From JBNKZU01 sp050301795 (GTDB taxonomy: Bacteria; Pseudomonadota; Gammaproteobacteria; Thiohalomonadales; Thiohalomonadaceae), in assembly GCA_050301795.1 (NCBI GenBank), contig JBNKZU010000001.1:10223-74222 (forward strand): 64,000 nt of DNA, read 5' to 3'. This document shows, one piece after another, positions 1 to 9,521 of the stretch. Position numbers and translations under genes: made by a program. The notes below the pieces were generated by a model. The model saw only the letters and a list, made by a program, of their open reading frames with translations. It ran no database searches and had not been told where the DNA came from. Position 1 is the stretch's first letter. Every line of letters starts with the position of its first letter.

Positions 1-3000
1 GCCATTGATGAGACCGCTGATACAACCACGCAAAATGCCCAAGCTGATATTGCGGATGTTCTTGGTAAGTGGGTTCGTTCGTTCAATGATCGTAATGTAA
101 CTCAGTTGCAGAATATGATGGCCGGGGATTTTGTCTTTGAATATCGCTCACAGCCAGGTGATTCAAATGAAGACGATCTGAACAAAGATGGTCGTTTCAG
201 TTTTCTTGAGTTCAGCTCAATGATTGAAAACGCATTCCTCTATTGGGATTACTGTGGTGTTACGATGGATGCCGAGATTCTTCAAACCACTTTAGCGGAT
301 GGTTCGAACTACTATATTAATATTGTTGGCGATAAAGCAGACTTTAAATTCAAATTCACCGCGACAACTGACAATAAAAGTCAAGATTGTCAGGATGCTG
401 CGCCTAAGGATGAGATGTTTGCTAATGCTGCTAGAATCAATGGTTCTTGGTATCTATCCCGTGTATCAGAGGGTGTAGATACACGAAACACCGCACTGGT
501 ATCACATGGTGTTGTTAAGCTGGTTGCGCCTACAGATGGCAAGGTACTAAGTAATACTCCTGATGGTTTGGCTGGTATAACCGTTGATTTCGATTGGGAA
601 CCTGTTTCTGATGCATCGAGCTACATATTGGTTCTAATGAATGATCGTGACCCAGGTCTAGGTGGTGCTTTGATTATGCCTTCGAATTACACCTCACTAT
701 CAATTCCTGAGATCGATTTATCAACAGGTAATATCGTGTTCCCCAATGGTTCAATTGATATTTCCAAGTACTTTGGTTTTGATCAAAATCGCGACCCGGG
801 AATTGAAAAGGATGGTGAGACCTTCCGCTGGGAGGTTATCGCCCTTACAAAAACTAAACCGGCAGATTTTGATACCAATGATGACGGCGTCTTTGACGAT
901 AAAGATGATCCGAAGAGTATTGATATTGATGGAGATATTCTTGCGATCAGCAAGGTCTATACCTACACCAATTTCGGTATTAGAAAAGAGCTGACTATTG
1001 ATGTGGGTGGTCTAACCTTTAGTGAAATAACTCGTGGCTATAATGCCGGCACTGCTGGTTCGCTTACAGTTACTGTTAATACAGACAACATTAGCGCTGC
1101 GACGGGCCGTATCGTAGTGAATGGACATTCATGGCAAGAGTTTCCTCTGAATTTCACGGGTGGTGTAGCAACTGCCACAATCGATCTGTTCCAAGGGATG
1201 AACTGGGTAGAGGTTGATGATGGCGTTGACCTGTGGGAAGGTTTCACAATTGAAACCGAAGGTGGTACTCCACCTGCTATTTCCATTACTGATATCTCAA
1301 TACAGGGGGGATCCTATACGGCTCCGACCTCAGTAGTAGCAGATAAGTGGGGCTATATCGATACCACCAGTGGTGTTAATGGAAGTGGCGCAGATCAGGT
1401 CACTTTAACCGGTAAAATCATTGATACCAATTTGCTAAACACAGTCTCTACTGGAGTCGCTGGGACAGATTATTGGTTTAATGCAAATTTAGGTAATGAC
1501 CAAGGTGCATGGAAAGATAAACAGGTGGTAGTAGATGCAACTGGTAACTTCACTGTGACCTTTAAGCTCTATAACTACGAGAACTGGATTAACATCAACT
1601 TTAGTGATTGGAATTCAGGGAGTTGGGCTAGCTACAATATCGGCTTGCGAACTGAGCAAGGTGCAACCTATACACCACCCATAGCTATTACGTCGGTGAC
1701 AACAGCATCGAATACCGGTACTTGGGGTAACAGCTCAGACTGGGATGCTTCAGCGGATATTGATGATGTTGTAGTTATTAGCGGTACCATGGTGAATGTA
1801 AACGGCACTATGGATCCGTGGTTTAATGTATCAAGCGATGGCGGCTGGAAAGACGGTAAGCTTGCCGTTGGCTCTGGTGGTGCATTTGAGATTAAGGTTG
1901 AGCTATACAATGGATGGAACTGGGTATCGTTCAATGATGCATTGGGTAACTGGTATGGTGTCAATATCTATACTTCAAACGGCAAAGTGGTAATCAAACC
2001 AGAGATTACCTCAGTAACCGAGGGAAGAATTGCGCTTAATCCAGTCGTCTATGACGTAGGTACTGCTTATGAATGGATTAGTAATGAGTACCAAGCATCA
2101 ACATGTTCAGTCGAAGTAACAATTCATTCAGAAGCCAATAGTGAGTTGATGATCTACATTAATAGTGATGATGGTATGGGTAACTACGCTTGGGAAGACC
2201 TGAGCCAGAAGACCGATTCGAATGGCGATGTGGTTATTAATCTCTCATTACTGGGCGATGCTGGCTCTGGATGGAATAATCTGGATATCTATGATAAGAA
2301 CTATATGTGGTCAGGTGCATCATTCACCACTACAGGTAGTTGTGCCTATGTCGCTCCTGTGATGAGTGTCACCTTTGTCAATGGGGTTGCTGTAGATCCT
2401 ACCGTGTGGCAGAACTTTGATCTCCAAACGGCTGGTCTAACCTATGCAATCTCTGGGACAAGTAACATTACAGGAAAGACAATAACCGCAACGCTTGGCT
2501 CATGTGGTGGTCAGGAGAAATTCACGACAACGGTTGATGCTAATGGTGATTGGGTGGTGAATGTGACCAATTACCAAGGCAGCTATGGTGTTGATATATC
2601 AGATGGTAGTGGAAATAGCTACTGGATTAATACCTTTAATAATGATGGCGCAGCACAACTACCGACACCTGTAATGACAGCATCAATTCAAGGCTTAACT
2701 CCGACCTATGAGATGTGCGGATATGCTGATTATGATGCTGGAACAGCTGCTACAGTCACCATTATTGGTAACACCACTCAAACTGCGAGTTCCACAGGCA
2801 CATACAATGCTCCTGGTGGTGTTAACGGAACCTTTAATATTGACGCCAATGGTGATTTTGCATTTGATGTGAGTCTTTATGATGGCTGGAACAATATATG
2901 GGTCAATGATGCGAACTGGAATGGATATAGTATCGGTGTCAATTCATCAAATGGAATTCTGCCTCCACAATATGTCGGATTCAGCAATCCGAGTTTCGAT

Positions 3001-3483
3001 CCAACAACACAGGCAATTACTTTCGGTACACCTACACCGGCGGTTATTGAAGGTTGGGTCGATATTGCTAACTTTACACCTACACGCTTGAATGCATCAT
3101 TTGATGATAACGATGGTAATAACTATACCAATTATTTCTTCTCCTCCGATCCTTGGGAGGTACGAAATAATGGTGCTATCGCTATGAACTATGATGCTAC
3201 AACAGGGAATTTCAGTATTGACCTTGGAGCGCTAGGAATCGATCCTCAACTTTCACCTACTCAAACAAATCGCTGGGTTATGTTGAGTGTGAATGCCATG
3301 GATGATGACACTGGCGCTTGGCATGGAGTGAATATCGATTATGGTGATAACTATGCATGGAGAAGCTTCTATAAGTCAGGGCAAAAAGCAGCTGATATCA
3401 AAGCGTCAATGAAGCAAGCGATCAGAATTCGGAATACGCGTTCAATACTTAGAACCACAAATACACCTCCTGATCGTCATTAA
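1..3483 (+). CDS. large exported Trp-rich repeat protein, 5' partial
   Basis: The frame is open from base 1, so the start and any signal peptide lie outside the window; the visible part is about 1160 residues. Near the visible N-terminus is a region resembling an NTF2/SnoaL-type fold containing an EF-hand-like loop (DLNKDGRFSFLE, about nt 178-213). A fibronectin-like stretch follows (about nt 510-720), then further calcium-binding Asp/Asn runs (about nt 868-940). From about nt 1030 to 3360 there are roughly seven diverged modules of 75-130 residues. Most end in a pattern like G-x-F-x-V-x-L-Y-x-G-W-N followed by W-x-G and I-x-T. No enzyme motif was seen. Low Cys, many Asp, Gly, Asn and Trp, and beta-rich modules suggest a secreted or surface adhesin-like or carbohydrate-binding protein; this is inference. 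The specific family is not recognised. Confidence 0.75.
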   Translation, partial: AIDETADTTTQNAQADIADVLGKWVRSFNDRNVTQLQNMMAGDFVFEYRSQPGDSNEDDLNKDGRFSFLEFSSMIENAFLYWDYCGVTMDAEILQTTLADGSNYYINIVGDKADFKFKFTATTDNKSQDCQDAAPKDEMFANAARINGSWYLSRVSEGVDTRNTALVSHGVVKLVAPTDGKVLSNTPDGLAGITVDFDWEPVSDASSYILVLMNDRDPGLGGALIMPSNYTSLSIPEIDLSTGNIVFPNGSIDISKYFGFDQNRDPGIEKDGETFRWEVIALTKTKPADFDTNDDGVFDDKDDPKSIDIDGDILAISKVYTYTNFGIRKELTIDVGGLTFSEITRGYNAGTAGSLTVTVNTDNISAATGRIVVNGHSWQEFPLNFTGGVATATIDLFQGMNWVEVDDGVDLWEGFTIETEGGTPPAISITDISIQGGSYTAPTSVVADKWGYIDTTSGVNGSGADQVTLTGKIIDTNLLNTVSTGVAGTDYWFNANLGNDQGAWKDKQVVVDATGNFTVTFKLYNYENWININFSDWNSGSWASYNIGLRTEQGATYTPPIAITSVTTASNTGTWGNSSDWDASADIDDVVVISGTMVNVNGTMDPWFNVSSDGGWKDGKLAVGSGGAFEIKVELYNGWNWVSFNDALGNWYGVNIYTSNGKVVIKPEITSVTEGRIALNPVVYDVGTAYEWISNEYQASTCSVEVTIHSEANSELMIYINSDDGMGNYAWEDLSQKTDSNGDVVINLSLLGDAGSGWNNLDIYDKNYMWSGASFTTTGSCAYVAPVMSVTFVNGVAVDPTVWQNFDLQTAGLTYAISGTSNITGKTITATLGSCGGQEKFTTTVDANGDWVVNVTNYQGSYGVDISDGSGNSYWINTFNNDGAAQLPTPVMTASIQGLTPTYEMCGYADYDAGTAATVTIIGNTTQTASSTGTYNAPGGVNGTFNIDANGDFAFDVSLYDGWNNIWVNDANWNGYSIGVNSSNGILPPQYVGFSNPSFDPTTQAITFGTPTPAVIEGWVDIANFTPTRLNASFDDNDGNNYTNYFFSSDPWEVRNNGAIAMNYDATTGNFSIDLGALGIDPQLSPTQTNRWVMLSVNAMDDDTGAWHGVNIDYGDNYAWRSFYKSGQKAADIKASMKQAIRIRNTRSILRTTNTPPDRH

Positions 3484-3501
3484 TATCATGTGATAAAAAC
3501 T

Positions 3502-3530
3502 ATGGGGGCGAAAACCGCCCCCATTTTTTT
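3502..3530 (+). terminator. rho-independent terminator after the repeat protein
   Basis: A perfect 9-bp stem (ATGGGGGCG with CGCCCCCAT), a 5-nt loop and a following run of seven T. It lies 18 nt after the stop codon of the repeat protein gene and ends that transcript. Confidence 0.93.
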
Positions 3531-3539
3531 AGAGAGGTT

Positions 3540-3992
3540 ATGGATTTGAATAAGTGTTTAATAGGATTTTTGTTGTTTTTTGCAACAACAGCTTTTGCCT
3601 CAAAGCCATCAAGCCCAATTAATATCGAGCTTAGCAATCTTAATCCGAACTCAGTAAGTGAGTTTATGATTGCAATCACAATATATGGTCGGATTGATAT
3701 TGATGAGGTCGAATTTTCCATAACAATTGATGATATGGCAGAAGTCATCTCTGGTGAGCTTGCTTGGAGAGGGGCGATCGAAAAAGGTGTTCCAATTGTT
3801 CGATTCCTTAAACTTAGAAATAAAATGGGTGTTGAACAACTACAAGTACATGCGGAAATAAAAGGACATAATCAAGGGATGAAACACCCATATATTGATG
3901 TTGCAGAGATTAGATTAGGGACGATACACAAGCCATCCACAAAAACGATTATTACGCATAAAAACTCGATTGTAGAGTACCCTGCTCGGTAG
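3540..3992 (+). CDS. small secreted protein of unknown function
   Basis: 150 residues. The N-terminus (MDLNKCLIGFLLFFATTAFA) is a typical Sec signal peptide with probable cleavage after AFA. The mature part of about 130 residues has alternating hydrophobic residues suggesting a beta-sandwich and no recognised catalytic motif. An AGAGAGG ribosome-binding site lies just before the ATG. The gene starts 10 nt after the upstream terminator and ends 7 nt before the metalloprotease-like lipoprotein, so the two are probably one transcript. It could be a chaperone, inhibitor or partner of that protein, but nothing in the sequence proves it. Confidence 0.7.
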   Translation: MDLNKCLIGFLLFFATTAFASKPSSPINIELSNLNPNSVSEFMIAITIYGRIDIDEVEFSITIDDMAEVISGELAWRGAIEKGVPIVRFLKLRNKMGVEQLQVHAEIKGHNQGMKHPYIDVAEIRLGTIHKPSTKTIITHKNSIVEYPAR

Positions 3993-3999
3993 ATTGTGC

Positions 4000-6015
4000 A
4001 TGAAACACGCTTTCTTAATAATAACAATCATTCTATTCTTAAACGGGGGTTGTACCCAAGTTGGTGACACGAATAATAGTAGCAACGACTATTCAGCGAC
4101 TGTCTCTTTAGAATCGACAGGAATCATTACGCAGAGTGATACGAGTATTACCTATACGGTTTCTGTTGATAATGCGCCCAAAAGTGATCTAAATGTTACG
4201 CTCTCAAATGGTTTAGTGGTTGTGATAAGCACAGGACAATTAACGGGTTCAAAGCAGTTACAAATAACATTTACTGATTACCCTCTTGTCGATGGATATG
4301 GTTCGATTAAGGAGAGCATCGTCTCTACAGATGGCGGTGGATACACTAAGTCGGTTATTGATACCAACTATTCAGAAACAGTTCTTATCGATACAACGAT
4401 TGCAGTAGCCGCTGGTTACACAATGAATGGAACAATCCTTTATGAAGACAAGGAGTATTCATCATCAGGATTCACGGGAGTGACAAATAATAAGGCCGTT
4501 AGATACGCAACATTAGAAATTGTAGATAGCAATGATAGTGTTCTTGCAACGACCAGAACTAATAACCTGGGTCAATATAACTTTTCAAGTGTTTCTCTTT
4601 ATCAGAAGCTTCCATATCGATTGAGAGTTAAAGCAGAGAGCATTAATAATGGTTACACTGTAACCGTCAAAAACTATACCTCATCCACATATAGCAGTAG
4701 CACAACATTTACACCATCAATAGACAAGACTGTAAGCACAGATTTGGTGGTGCCTGTATCCAGTATTGCTGGAGCCTTTAATCTTTTAGATATCAGTATG
4801 GCTGGTTATGAATACCTTGATGCCACCATTCCAAATGCAATCGACACAAACTGGAAAAGTCTGGATCTATTCTGGCAGTCTGGGTATAGCACTTATGGTA
4901 CATACACTTGTGAAACTTATTTCTATGGTGATTGTGGTTTAGGTAAAGGCGTCTATGTATTGGGCGGTTATGATAGTGACGAGTTCGATGATGATGTGAT
5001 ACTCCATGAATTTGGCCATGTTATTGAAATGAGCTTAGGGATATCTGACTCTCCTGGCGGCTTTCATGACTATACTGATGATGGGCTCGATATGCGCTTA
5101 TCCTGGAGCGAAGGCTTTGCCAGTGCGATGCATCTAATCATTAAAAAATGGATTAAGAGTAGCCAACCTTCGATTTTATCAATGCAAAACCTTACCAAAG
5201 AGACACTGTATGTCGACACAAAGGGTAGTTCAGCTGGTTCGATTGATTTTATGGTCGACTTCTGCAAAACCTGTATCCATTCATCTAACGAGATAGCAAT
5301 TGCCAAGGTCGTATGGCAAATGGATAATCTTATTGGTGATAGTAATTTCATGAATATACTTGCAAATTACATAAAGGTTAGATATACCGCAGGTAATGAA
5401 ATTCGTATTAACAGTGAAGTATTCTGGAACGGATTGTTGAATACGATGCTACCGACCACAACTGAGTTAACGAGCTACAAGAACATCTTTAAAGAGCGAC
5501 TCATCAATTATTACGATGATCAATACGAATCAAACGATACATCAGCTAATTACCTTGCTCGTAACTGTACCACGACGTTGCCAAGTAACAATTGCTTCAC
5601 TGTAAATCGCAATCTCTATTATGACCCACTTAGTCGTACTGGGGACAAGGATATGGTTAAAGTAAGTTTAAGTACTGGAAAGACGTATGTAATAGAAACC
5701 ACAAATCTACTTAATGGTGCGGATACGAATCTAAATCTCTACGACACCTCAATGAACCTGCTTGTTGATCACACTACCCAGTCATCAGCTGATGATCTGC
5801 TTTACTATAATACAAGCACATGCTCATACATCTATCAATCTGTCAGTTCAGGCGCATGCTTGGTTAATAACGGCTTGAATATGCGCTCAAAAATAACCTA
5901 TTCACCGACATATTCAGGTGAATACCTGATTGAGGTTACATCCACACCTGATCCTGTTCCCGCGCTTTTTGCAGGGGACTATGGTGACTATACTCTGTCG
6001 GTTTCTGTGCAGTAG
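4000..6015 (+). CDS. lipoprotein with HExxH zinc-protease motif and PPC-like C-terminus
   Basis: 671 residues from the ATG at 4000; a TTG two codons earlier is less likely. The N-terminus is a hydrophobic signal ending in NGGC, suggesting lipidation at Cys18. Residues about 25-130 are Ser/Thr-rich and beta-like; about 140-250 resemble a carboxypeptidase-regulatory or beta-sandwich fold. The core has HEFGH at residues 336-340 and a downstream WSEGFA (Glu371), an arrangement reminiscent of gluzincins such as M36 fungalysin (HExxH, then a Glu about 30 residues later in an EG-W/F context). The last ~150 residues begin with a DQYESNDT-type motif and look like a bacterial pre-peptidase C-terminal (PPC) domain. 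A surface or periplasmic metalloendopeptidase is inferred. Membership in a named peptidase family is unproven. Confidence 0.72.
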   Translation: MKHAFLIITIILFLNGGCTQVGDTNNSSNDYSATVSLESTGIITQSDTSITYTVSVDNAPKSDLNVTLSNGLVVVISTGQLTGSKQLQITFTDYPLVDGYGSIKESIVSTDGGGYTKSVIDTNYSETVLIDTTIAVAAGYTMNGTILYEDKEYSSSGFTGVTNNKAVRYATLEIVDSNDSVLATTRTNNLGQYNFSSVSLYQKLPYRLRVKAESINNGYTVTVKNYTSSTYSSSTTFTPSIDKTVSTDLVVPVSSIAGAFNLLDISMAGYEYLDATIPNAIDTNWKSLDLFWQSGYSTYGTYTCETYFYGDCGLGKGVYVLGGYDSDEFDDDVILHEFGHVIEMSLGISDSPGGFHDYTDDGLDMRLSWSEGFASAMHLIIKKWIKSSQPSILSMQNLTKETLYVDTKGSSAGSIDFMVDFCKTCIHSSNEIAIAKVVWQMDNLIGDSNFMNILANYIKVRYTAGNEIRINSEVFWNGLLNTMLPTTTELTSYKNIFKERLINYYDDQYESNDTSANYLARNCTTTLPSNNCFTVNRNLYYDPLSRTGDKDMVKVSLSTGKTYVIETTNLLNGADTNLNLYDTSMNLLVDHTTQSSADDLLYYNTSTCSYIYQSVSSGACLVNNGLNMRSKITYSPTYSGEYLIEVTSTPDPVPALFAGDYGDYTLSVSVQ

Positions 6016-6033
6016 AGAAGAGTTGGTGTTGAT

Positions 6034-6870
6034 TTAGATAATCAGTAATGACAGATCGAGCGGCTCAACACGTTTGGTCAGTGCACCAATAGAGATAAAA
6101 TCGACACCGCTTTGTGCGAGCTCTGCGAGTGCAGTTAATGTTACCCCACCGGATATCTCCAGTTGTGCCTGACCATTGTTGATCTTCACCGCCTCTTCAA
6201 TGGTTTTGAGATCCATATTATCCAGAAGCAAAATATCAGCACCAGCGGCTAATGCTGCCTTAACATCAGAGATGGTTTCGACCTCAACCTCAATCGGTAT
6301 GTTGTTAGTGCGATGGTTTTGCGCTTGAGATATTGCCTCATGAATGGAGCCAGCCGCAGTGATATGGTTCTCTTTAATCAGAATGCCATCATAAAGACCA
6401 ATTCGGTGATTAGTTCCGCCGCCGCAGGTTACGGCATACTTCTGTGCAAGACGTAACCCTGGAATGGTTTTGCGAGTATCCAGTATTTTTACACCACTAC
6501 CTTTCACTGCATCAACGTACTGTTGTGTTAGTGTTGCTGTTCCAGAGAGTGTTTGTAAAAAATTAAGCGCGGTTCGTTCGGCGGTGAGGATATGGCGTGC
6601 ATTACCACTAATATTGCAAAGCACCTGGTTTGCTCTAATCAGATCTCCATCCGCCACTTCCCACTCAATATTGATTAAATGGTCAAGAAGGTGAAACGAT
6701 TGATTGACCCACTCACATCCACACACCACACCCTTCTCGCGGCTAATGATTCGGGCAGTAACCCTTGCGTCGTCAGGAATGAGGTGGGCAGTAATATCAC
6801 CGCTGCCAATATCTTCTTTAAGTGCAGTATGAACCTGTGCCTGGATAGTGCTGAGCGGGATTATAGCCAT
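6034..6870 (-). CDS. nadC: nicotinate-nucleotide pyrophosphorylase (carboxylating)
   Basis: 278 residues. Quinolinate phosphoribosyltransferase converts quinolinate and PRPP to nicotinate mononucleotide in de novo NAD synthesis. Recognisable family segments are LKEDIGSGDITA near the N-terminus, TLSGTAT, LDTRKTIPGLR, EVEVE and LLDNM. These supply the conserved Arg, Lys and acidic residues of the active site. The ATG at 6870 is chosen because it gives the normal N-terminus and starts 1 nt after the FKBP stop codon; an in-frame start at 6900 would overlap the FKBP gene and add ten non-conserved residues. It is cotranscribed with the FKBP gene and lies tail-to-tail with the lipoprotein gene. Another NAD-pathway gene, nadD, is at 24.9 kb. 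Confidence 0.96.
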   Translation of the reverse strand: MAIIPLSTIQAQVHTALKEDIGSGDITAHLIPDDARVTARIISREKGVVCGCEWVNQSFHLLDHLINIEWEVADGDLIRANQVLCNISGNARHILTAERTALNFLQTLSGTATLTQQYVDAVKGSGVKILDTRKTIPGLRLAQKYAVTCGGGTNHRIGLYDGILIKENHITAAGSIHEAISQAQNHRTNNIPIEVEVETISDVKAALAAGADILLLDNMDLKTIEEAVKINNGQAQLEISGGVTLTALAELAQSGVDFISIGALTKRVEPLDLSLLII

Positions 6871-6871
6871 A

Positions 6872-7219
6872 TTAATTGATATCCAGCAGCTCGACTTCAA
6901 AGATTAGAGTGGCATTTGGTGGGATTACACCGCCGGCACCACGGGCACCATAGCCGAGATCTGATGGGATCGTCAGTCTGCGAGTGCCTCCAATCTTCAT
7001 CCCCTGAACACCTTCATCCCAGCCCCGGATCACCATTCCCTGCCCAAGACTAAATCGGAACGGATCATTTCGATCCTTGCTTGAATCAAACTTTGCTCCA
7101 CTCTCTAGCCAGCCGGTATAGTGAACAACTACCCGATCTCCCGCGTTTGCTTCTTGACCCTCACCAACAATAGTATCTTCTATCTGTAGCCCGGAATCTG
7201 TGGTTACAACATCATTCAT
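6872..7219 (-). CDS. FKBP-type peptidyl-prolyl cis-trans isomerase
   Basis: 115 residues, a single FKBP domain with no signal peptide, so probably cytoplasmic. Family hallmarks are VVHYTGWLESGAKFDSS, the FSLGQGMVIRGWDEGV segment, GYGARGAGGVIPPNATL and the terminal FEVELLDI strand. These contribute the aromatic and acidic residues of the FK506-binding pocket. It catalyses prolyl isomerisation and may act as a folding helper. A GGAG ribosome-binding site precedes the ATG. It lies 15 nt downstream of the AGCS transporter gene and 1 nt before nadC, so the three probably share a transcript. Confidence 0.95.
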   Translation of the reverse strand: MNDVVTTDSGLQIEDTIVGEGQEANAGDRVVVHYTGWLESGAKFDSSKDRNDPFRFSLGQGMVIRGWDEGVQGMKIGGTRRLTIPSDLGYGARGAGGVIPPNATLIFEVELLDIN

Positions 7220-7234
7220 GTTTTACTCCAATCG

Positions 7235-8611
7235 TTATTTTTCGGTCTCATTTAATGAGCTAAAGTATTCATTCTTCAAGCGCTTAACGACACTCACCAG
7301 CATTATCAGTGCAATTAGATTCGGGATCGCCATTAAGATGTTGGTGATATCGGCGAGGTTCCATACCAGTTTTAACGGTACTGCTGCACCAAACACCACC
7401 AAAATGGTGTAGACAACACGATAAGGCATCACGGCCTGTTCACCAAACAGGAATTTAGCCGAACGGTCACCATAATATGACCACGCAATAATCGTTGAAA
7501 AGGCAAACAGGGTTAGTCCGATCCCGACGACGACAGCACCGCCACTTCCCAAGGTTGTTGAGAACGCATAAGCGGTTAACGCCGCCCCGACAGCACCTTC
7601 AGGGTGGGTGATATATGCACCGGTGATCACAATCACAAGCCCAGTCATGGTACAGATGATCAACGTATCGATAAATGGCTCTAACATTGCAACCAGACCT
7701 TCACGCACAGGCTCATTGGTTTTTGCTGCCGCATGTGCCATCGGTGATGAACCCAGTCCAGCTTCATTTGAGAACAGACCACGGGCAACACCCCAGCGAA
7801 TGGCTTCACCTACCGCACCACCACCCACAGCCCACGGGTTTAGGGCAAGATTAAAGATGGTTGCAAATGCCGACGGAATCTCACCGACATGGTTTAGTAG
7901 GACAAGTAACGCCGCAGCAATATAGAGGATCGCCATAAAAGGGACGATTGTGCTTGCCACCTTTGCGATGCGTTTGACCCCACCCAGAATGACCAGTCCC
8001 ACCATCATTGCCATGAACAGTCCAACTAGCCAGCCATACTGCTTAAGCTCAGGCCAGATAAACGAGAGACCATCAACTACAGAGTTGGCCTGCACCATGT
8101 TGCCAATACCAAACGATGCAACGAGTGCGAAGAAGGCAAACAGGATTGCTGTGCGCTTCATATTCAGACCGTGCATCAGGGTATACATCGGGCCACCAGC
8201 AACATCGCCATTGTTATCAATCTGACGGTAGTTAAGCGCGAGAGTACACTCGGTAAACTTGGTAGCCATTCCTAAAAAGGCGGTCACCCACATCCAGAAC
8301 AGTGCCCCAGGGCCACCTAAAGAGATTGCAGTGGCAACCCCGGCAATATTACCTGTGCCGACAGTTGCGGAAAGGGCGGTTGAGAGAGCCTGAAAATGTG
8401 TAACCTCGCCATCGTCCTCTTCACGGTTATACTTGCCACTGACAATCTTGGTGGCATGACGCAAACCGCGGATCTGTACAAAGCCAAGACGGAGAGTTAA
8501 ATAGAGTCCGACACCTAAAAGACCAAATAGGGTAAAGCTGTTTCCCCAAAGTATGCCGGCCAAATCCCCCGACCATTCGGTTATTTGTGTAATAATTCCT
8601 AGTGTCTCCAT
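7235..8611 (-). CDS. sodium:alanine/glycine symporter (AGCS family)
   Basis: 458 residues with about 11 hydrophobic segments. The AGCS signature region is present: GPGALFWMWVTAFLGMATKFTE near residues 99-120, preceded by VGTGNIAGVATAI. The N-terminal hydrophobic segment follows a short amphipathic start, as usual in this family, and the length is normal. It imports small neutral amino acids such as alanine or glycine using sodium (or proton) symport; exact substrate specificity cannot be read from sequence. A strong GAGGAG ribosome-binding site precedes the ATG. It is the first gene of a minus-strand group with the FKBP gene and nadC, and diverges from umpA across a 178-nt gap. Confidence 0.94.
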   Translation of the reverse strand: METLGIITQITEWSGDLAGILWGNSFTLFGLLGVGLYLTLRLGFVQIRGLRHATKIVSGKYNREEDDGEVTHFQALSTALSATVGTGNIAGVATAISLGGPGALFWMWVTAFLGMATKFTECTLALNYRQIDNNGDVAGGPMYTLMHGLNMKRTAILFAFFALVASFGIGNMVQANSVVDGLSFIWPELKQYGWLVGLFMAMMVGLVILGGVKRIAKVASTIVPFMAILYIAAALLVLLNHVGEIPSAFATIFNLALNPWAVGGGAVGEAIRWGVARGLFSNEAGLGSSPMAHAAAKTNEPVREGLVAMLEPFIDTLIICTMTGLVIVITGAYITHPEGAVGAALTAYAFSTTLGSGGAVVVGIGLTLFAFSTIIAWSYYGDRSAKFLFGEQAVMPYRVVYTILVVFGAAVPLKLVWNLADITNILMAIPNLIALIMLVSVVKRLKNEYFSSLNETEK

Positions 8612-8762
8612 AACTCCTCCAAATAATGGCGGCTCTAGGGTTTGAGCGCTGCCTCTAATGATTAATGGTTGTGTGGCGATGTTATCACAGTATTCTTGGA
8701 AGTTTATCTGGTCAGCGGTTCACATTATCCAAGACATCTGCTCTAATCATTGACTCGTATCT

Positions 8763-8775
8763 GGTAATGATTACC
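8763..8775. promoter_or_regulatory. perfect 13-bp palindrome upstream of umpA
   Basis: GGTAATGATTACC is a perfect inverted repeat with a central G. It is centred about 21 nt before the umpA start, in the divergent AGCS/umpA gap. It could be an operator for a dimeric repressor acting on umpA. No confident -35/-10 pair was seen beside it, so its role is a guess. Confidence 0.35.
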
Positions 8776-8789
8776 GACACCAAATAACC

Positions 8790-9521
8790 ATGTCCACGTT
8801 CTTAAAAGTTATCAAGGCACTTTCATCCAGTTTCAGGGATCTTCTTCCCATTATTCTGGTGATTGGCTTTTTTCAGCTTGCCGTGCTGCAACAACCCATT
8901 CCTAATTTCTTTCAGTTAATTGTCGGTACTCTGTTTGTGGTTATCGGGTTGAGCCTGTTTGTTGAAGGTTTGAGCATGGGACTCTTTCCGATAGGTGAAA
9001 ACATGGCTTATGCCTTTGCGAGAAAGGGGAGTCTATTGTGGTTGTTGCTCTTTGCTTTTTCTCTAGGTTTTGGAACAACTGTTGCCGAGCCAGCCTTGAT
9101 CGCGGTCGCTAATGAGGCGGCAAAGGTGGCGGCAAACGGCGGTATGATTCTTGATAGCGATACCGCCAAAGAGAGTTATGCCACCGGATTACGCTATACC
9201 GTTGCAATTTCGGTCGGTTTTGCCATTGTGTTGGGTGTGTTTAGAATCCTCAAAGGGTGGCCTATCCACTATCTGATCATTGGTGGTTATGTTGGTGTGG
9301 TCATCATGACGATGATTGCGCCAAAGGAGATCATCGGCATTGCCTACGACTCAGGCGGTGTTACCACCTCTACAATTACGGTGCCGCTGGTGACCGCGCT
9401 TGGGGTTGGACTGGCCTCAACCATCCGTGGACGTAACCCGATGGTCGATGGCTTTGGTTTGATCGCGTTTGCATCACTCACCCCGATGATCTTTGTTATG
9501 GGTTATGGAATGGTGATCTGA
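8790..9521 (+). CDS. umpA: DUF1538 membrane protein, UmpA-like cation antiporter subunit
   Basis: 243 residues, about 6-7 transmembrane segments. It is a DUF1538 protein: the [15 protein letters not shown] segment, the [21 protein letters not shown] motif and the [17 protein letters not shown] ending are shared almost word for word with the next gene. In Halomonas, a pair of DUF1538 proteins named UmpA and UmpB was described as a two-component Na+(Li+, K+)/H+ antiporter, and the gene symbol here follows that precedent. The ATG is preceded by only a weak ribosome-binding site. The stop codon overlaps the umpB start by 1 nt, implying coupled translation and a two-subunit complex. Confidence 0.85.
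   Translation: MSTFLKVIKALSSSFRDLLPIILVIGFFQLAVLQQPIPNFFQLIVGTLFVVIGLSLFVEGLSMGLFPIGENMAYAFARKGSLLWLLLFAFSLGFGTTVAEPALIAVANEAAKVAANGGMILDSDTAKESYATGLRYTVAISVGFAIVLGVFRILKGWPIHYLIIGGYVGVVIMTMIAPKEIIGIAYDSGGVTTSTITVPLVTALGVGLASTIRGRNPMVDGFGLIAFASLTPMIFVMGYGMVI

Noticed and set aside
6871..6900. N-terminal extension of nadC into the FKBP gene
   Set aside because: Ten extra residues overlap the FKBP coding end; the ATG at 6870 gives the normal NadC N-terminus.
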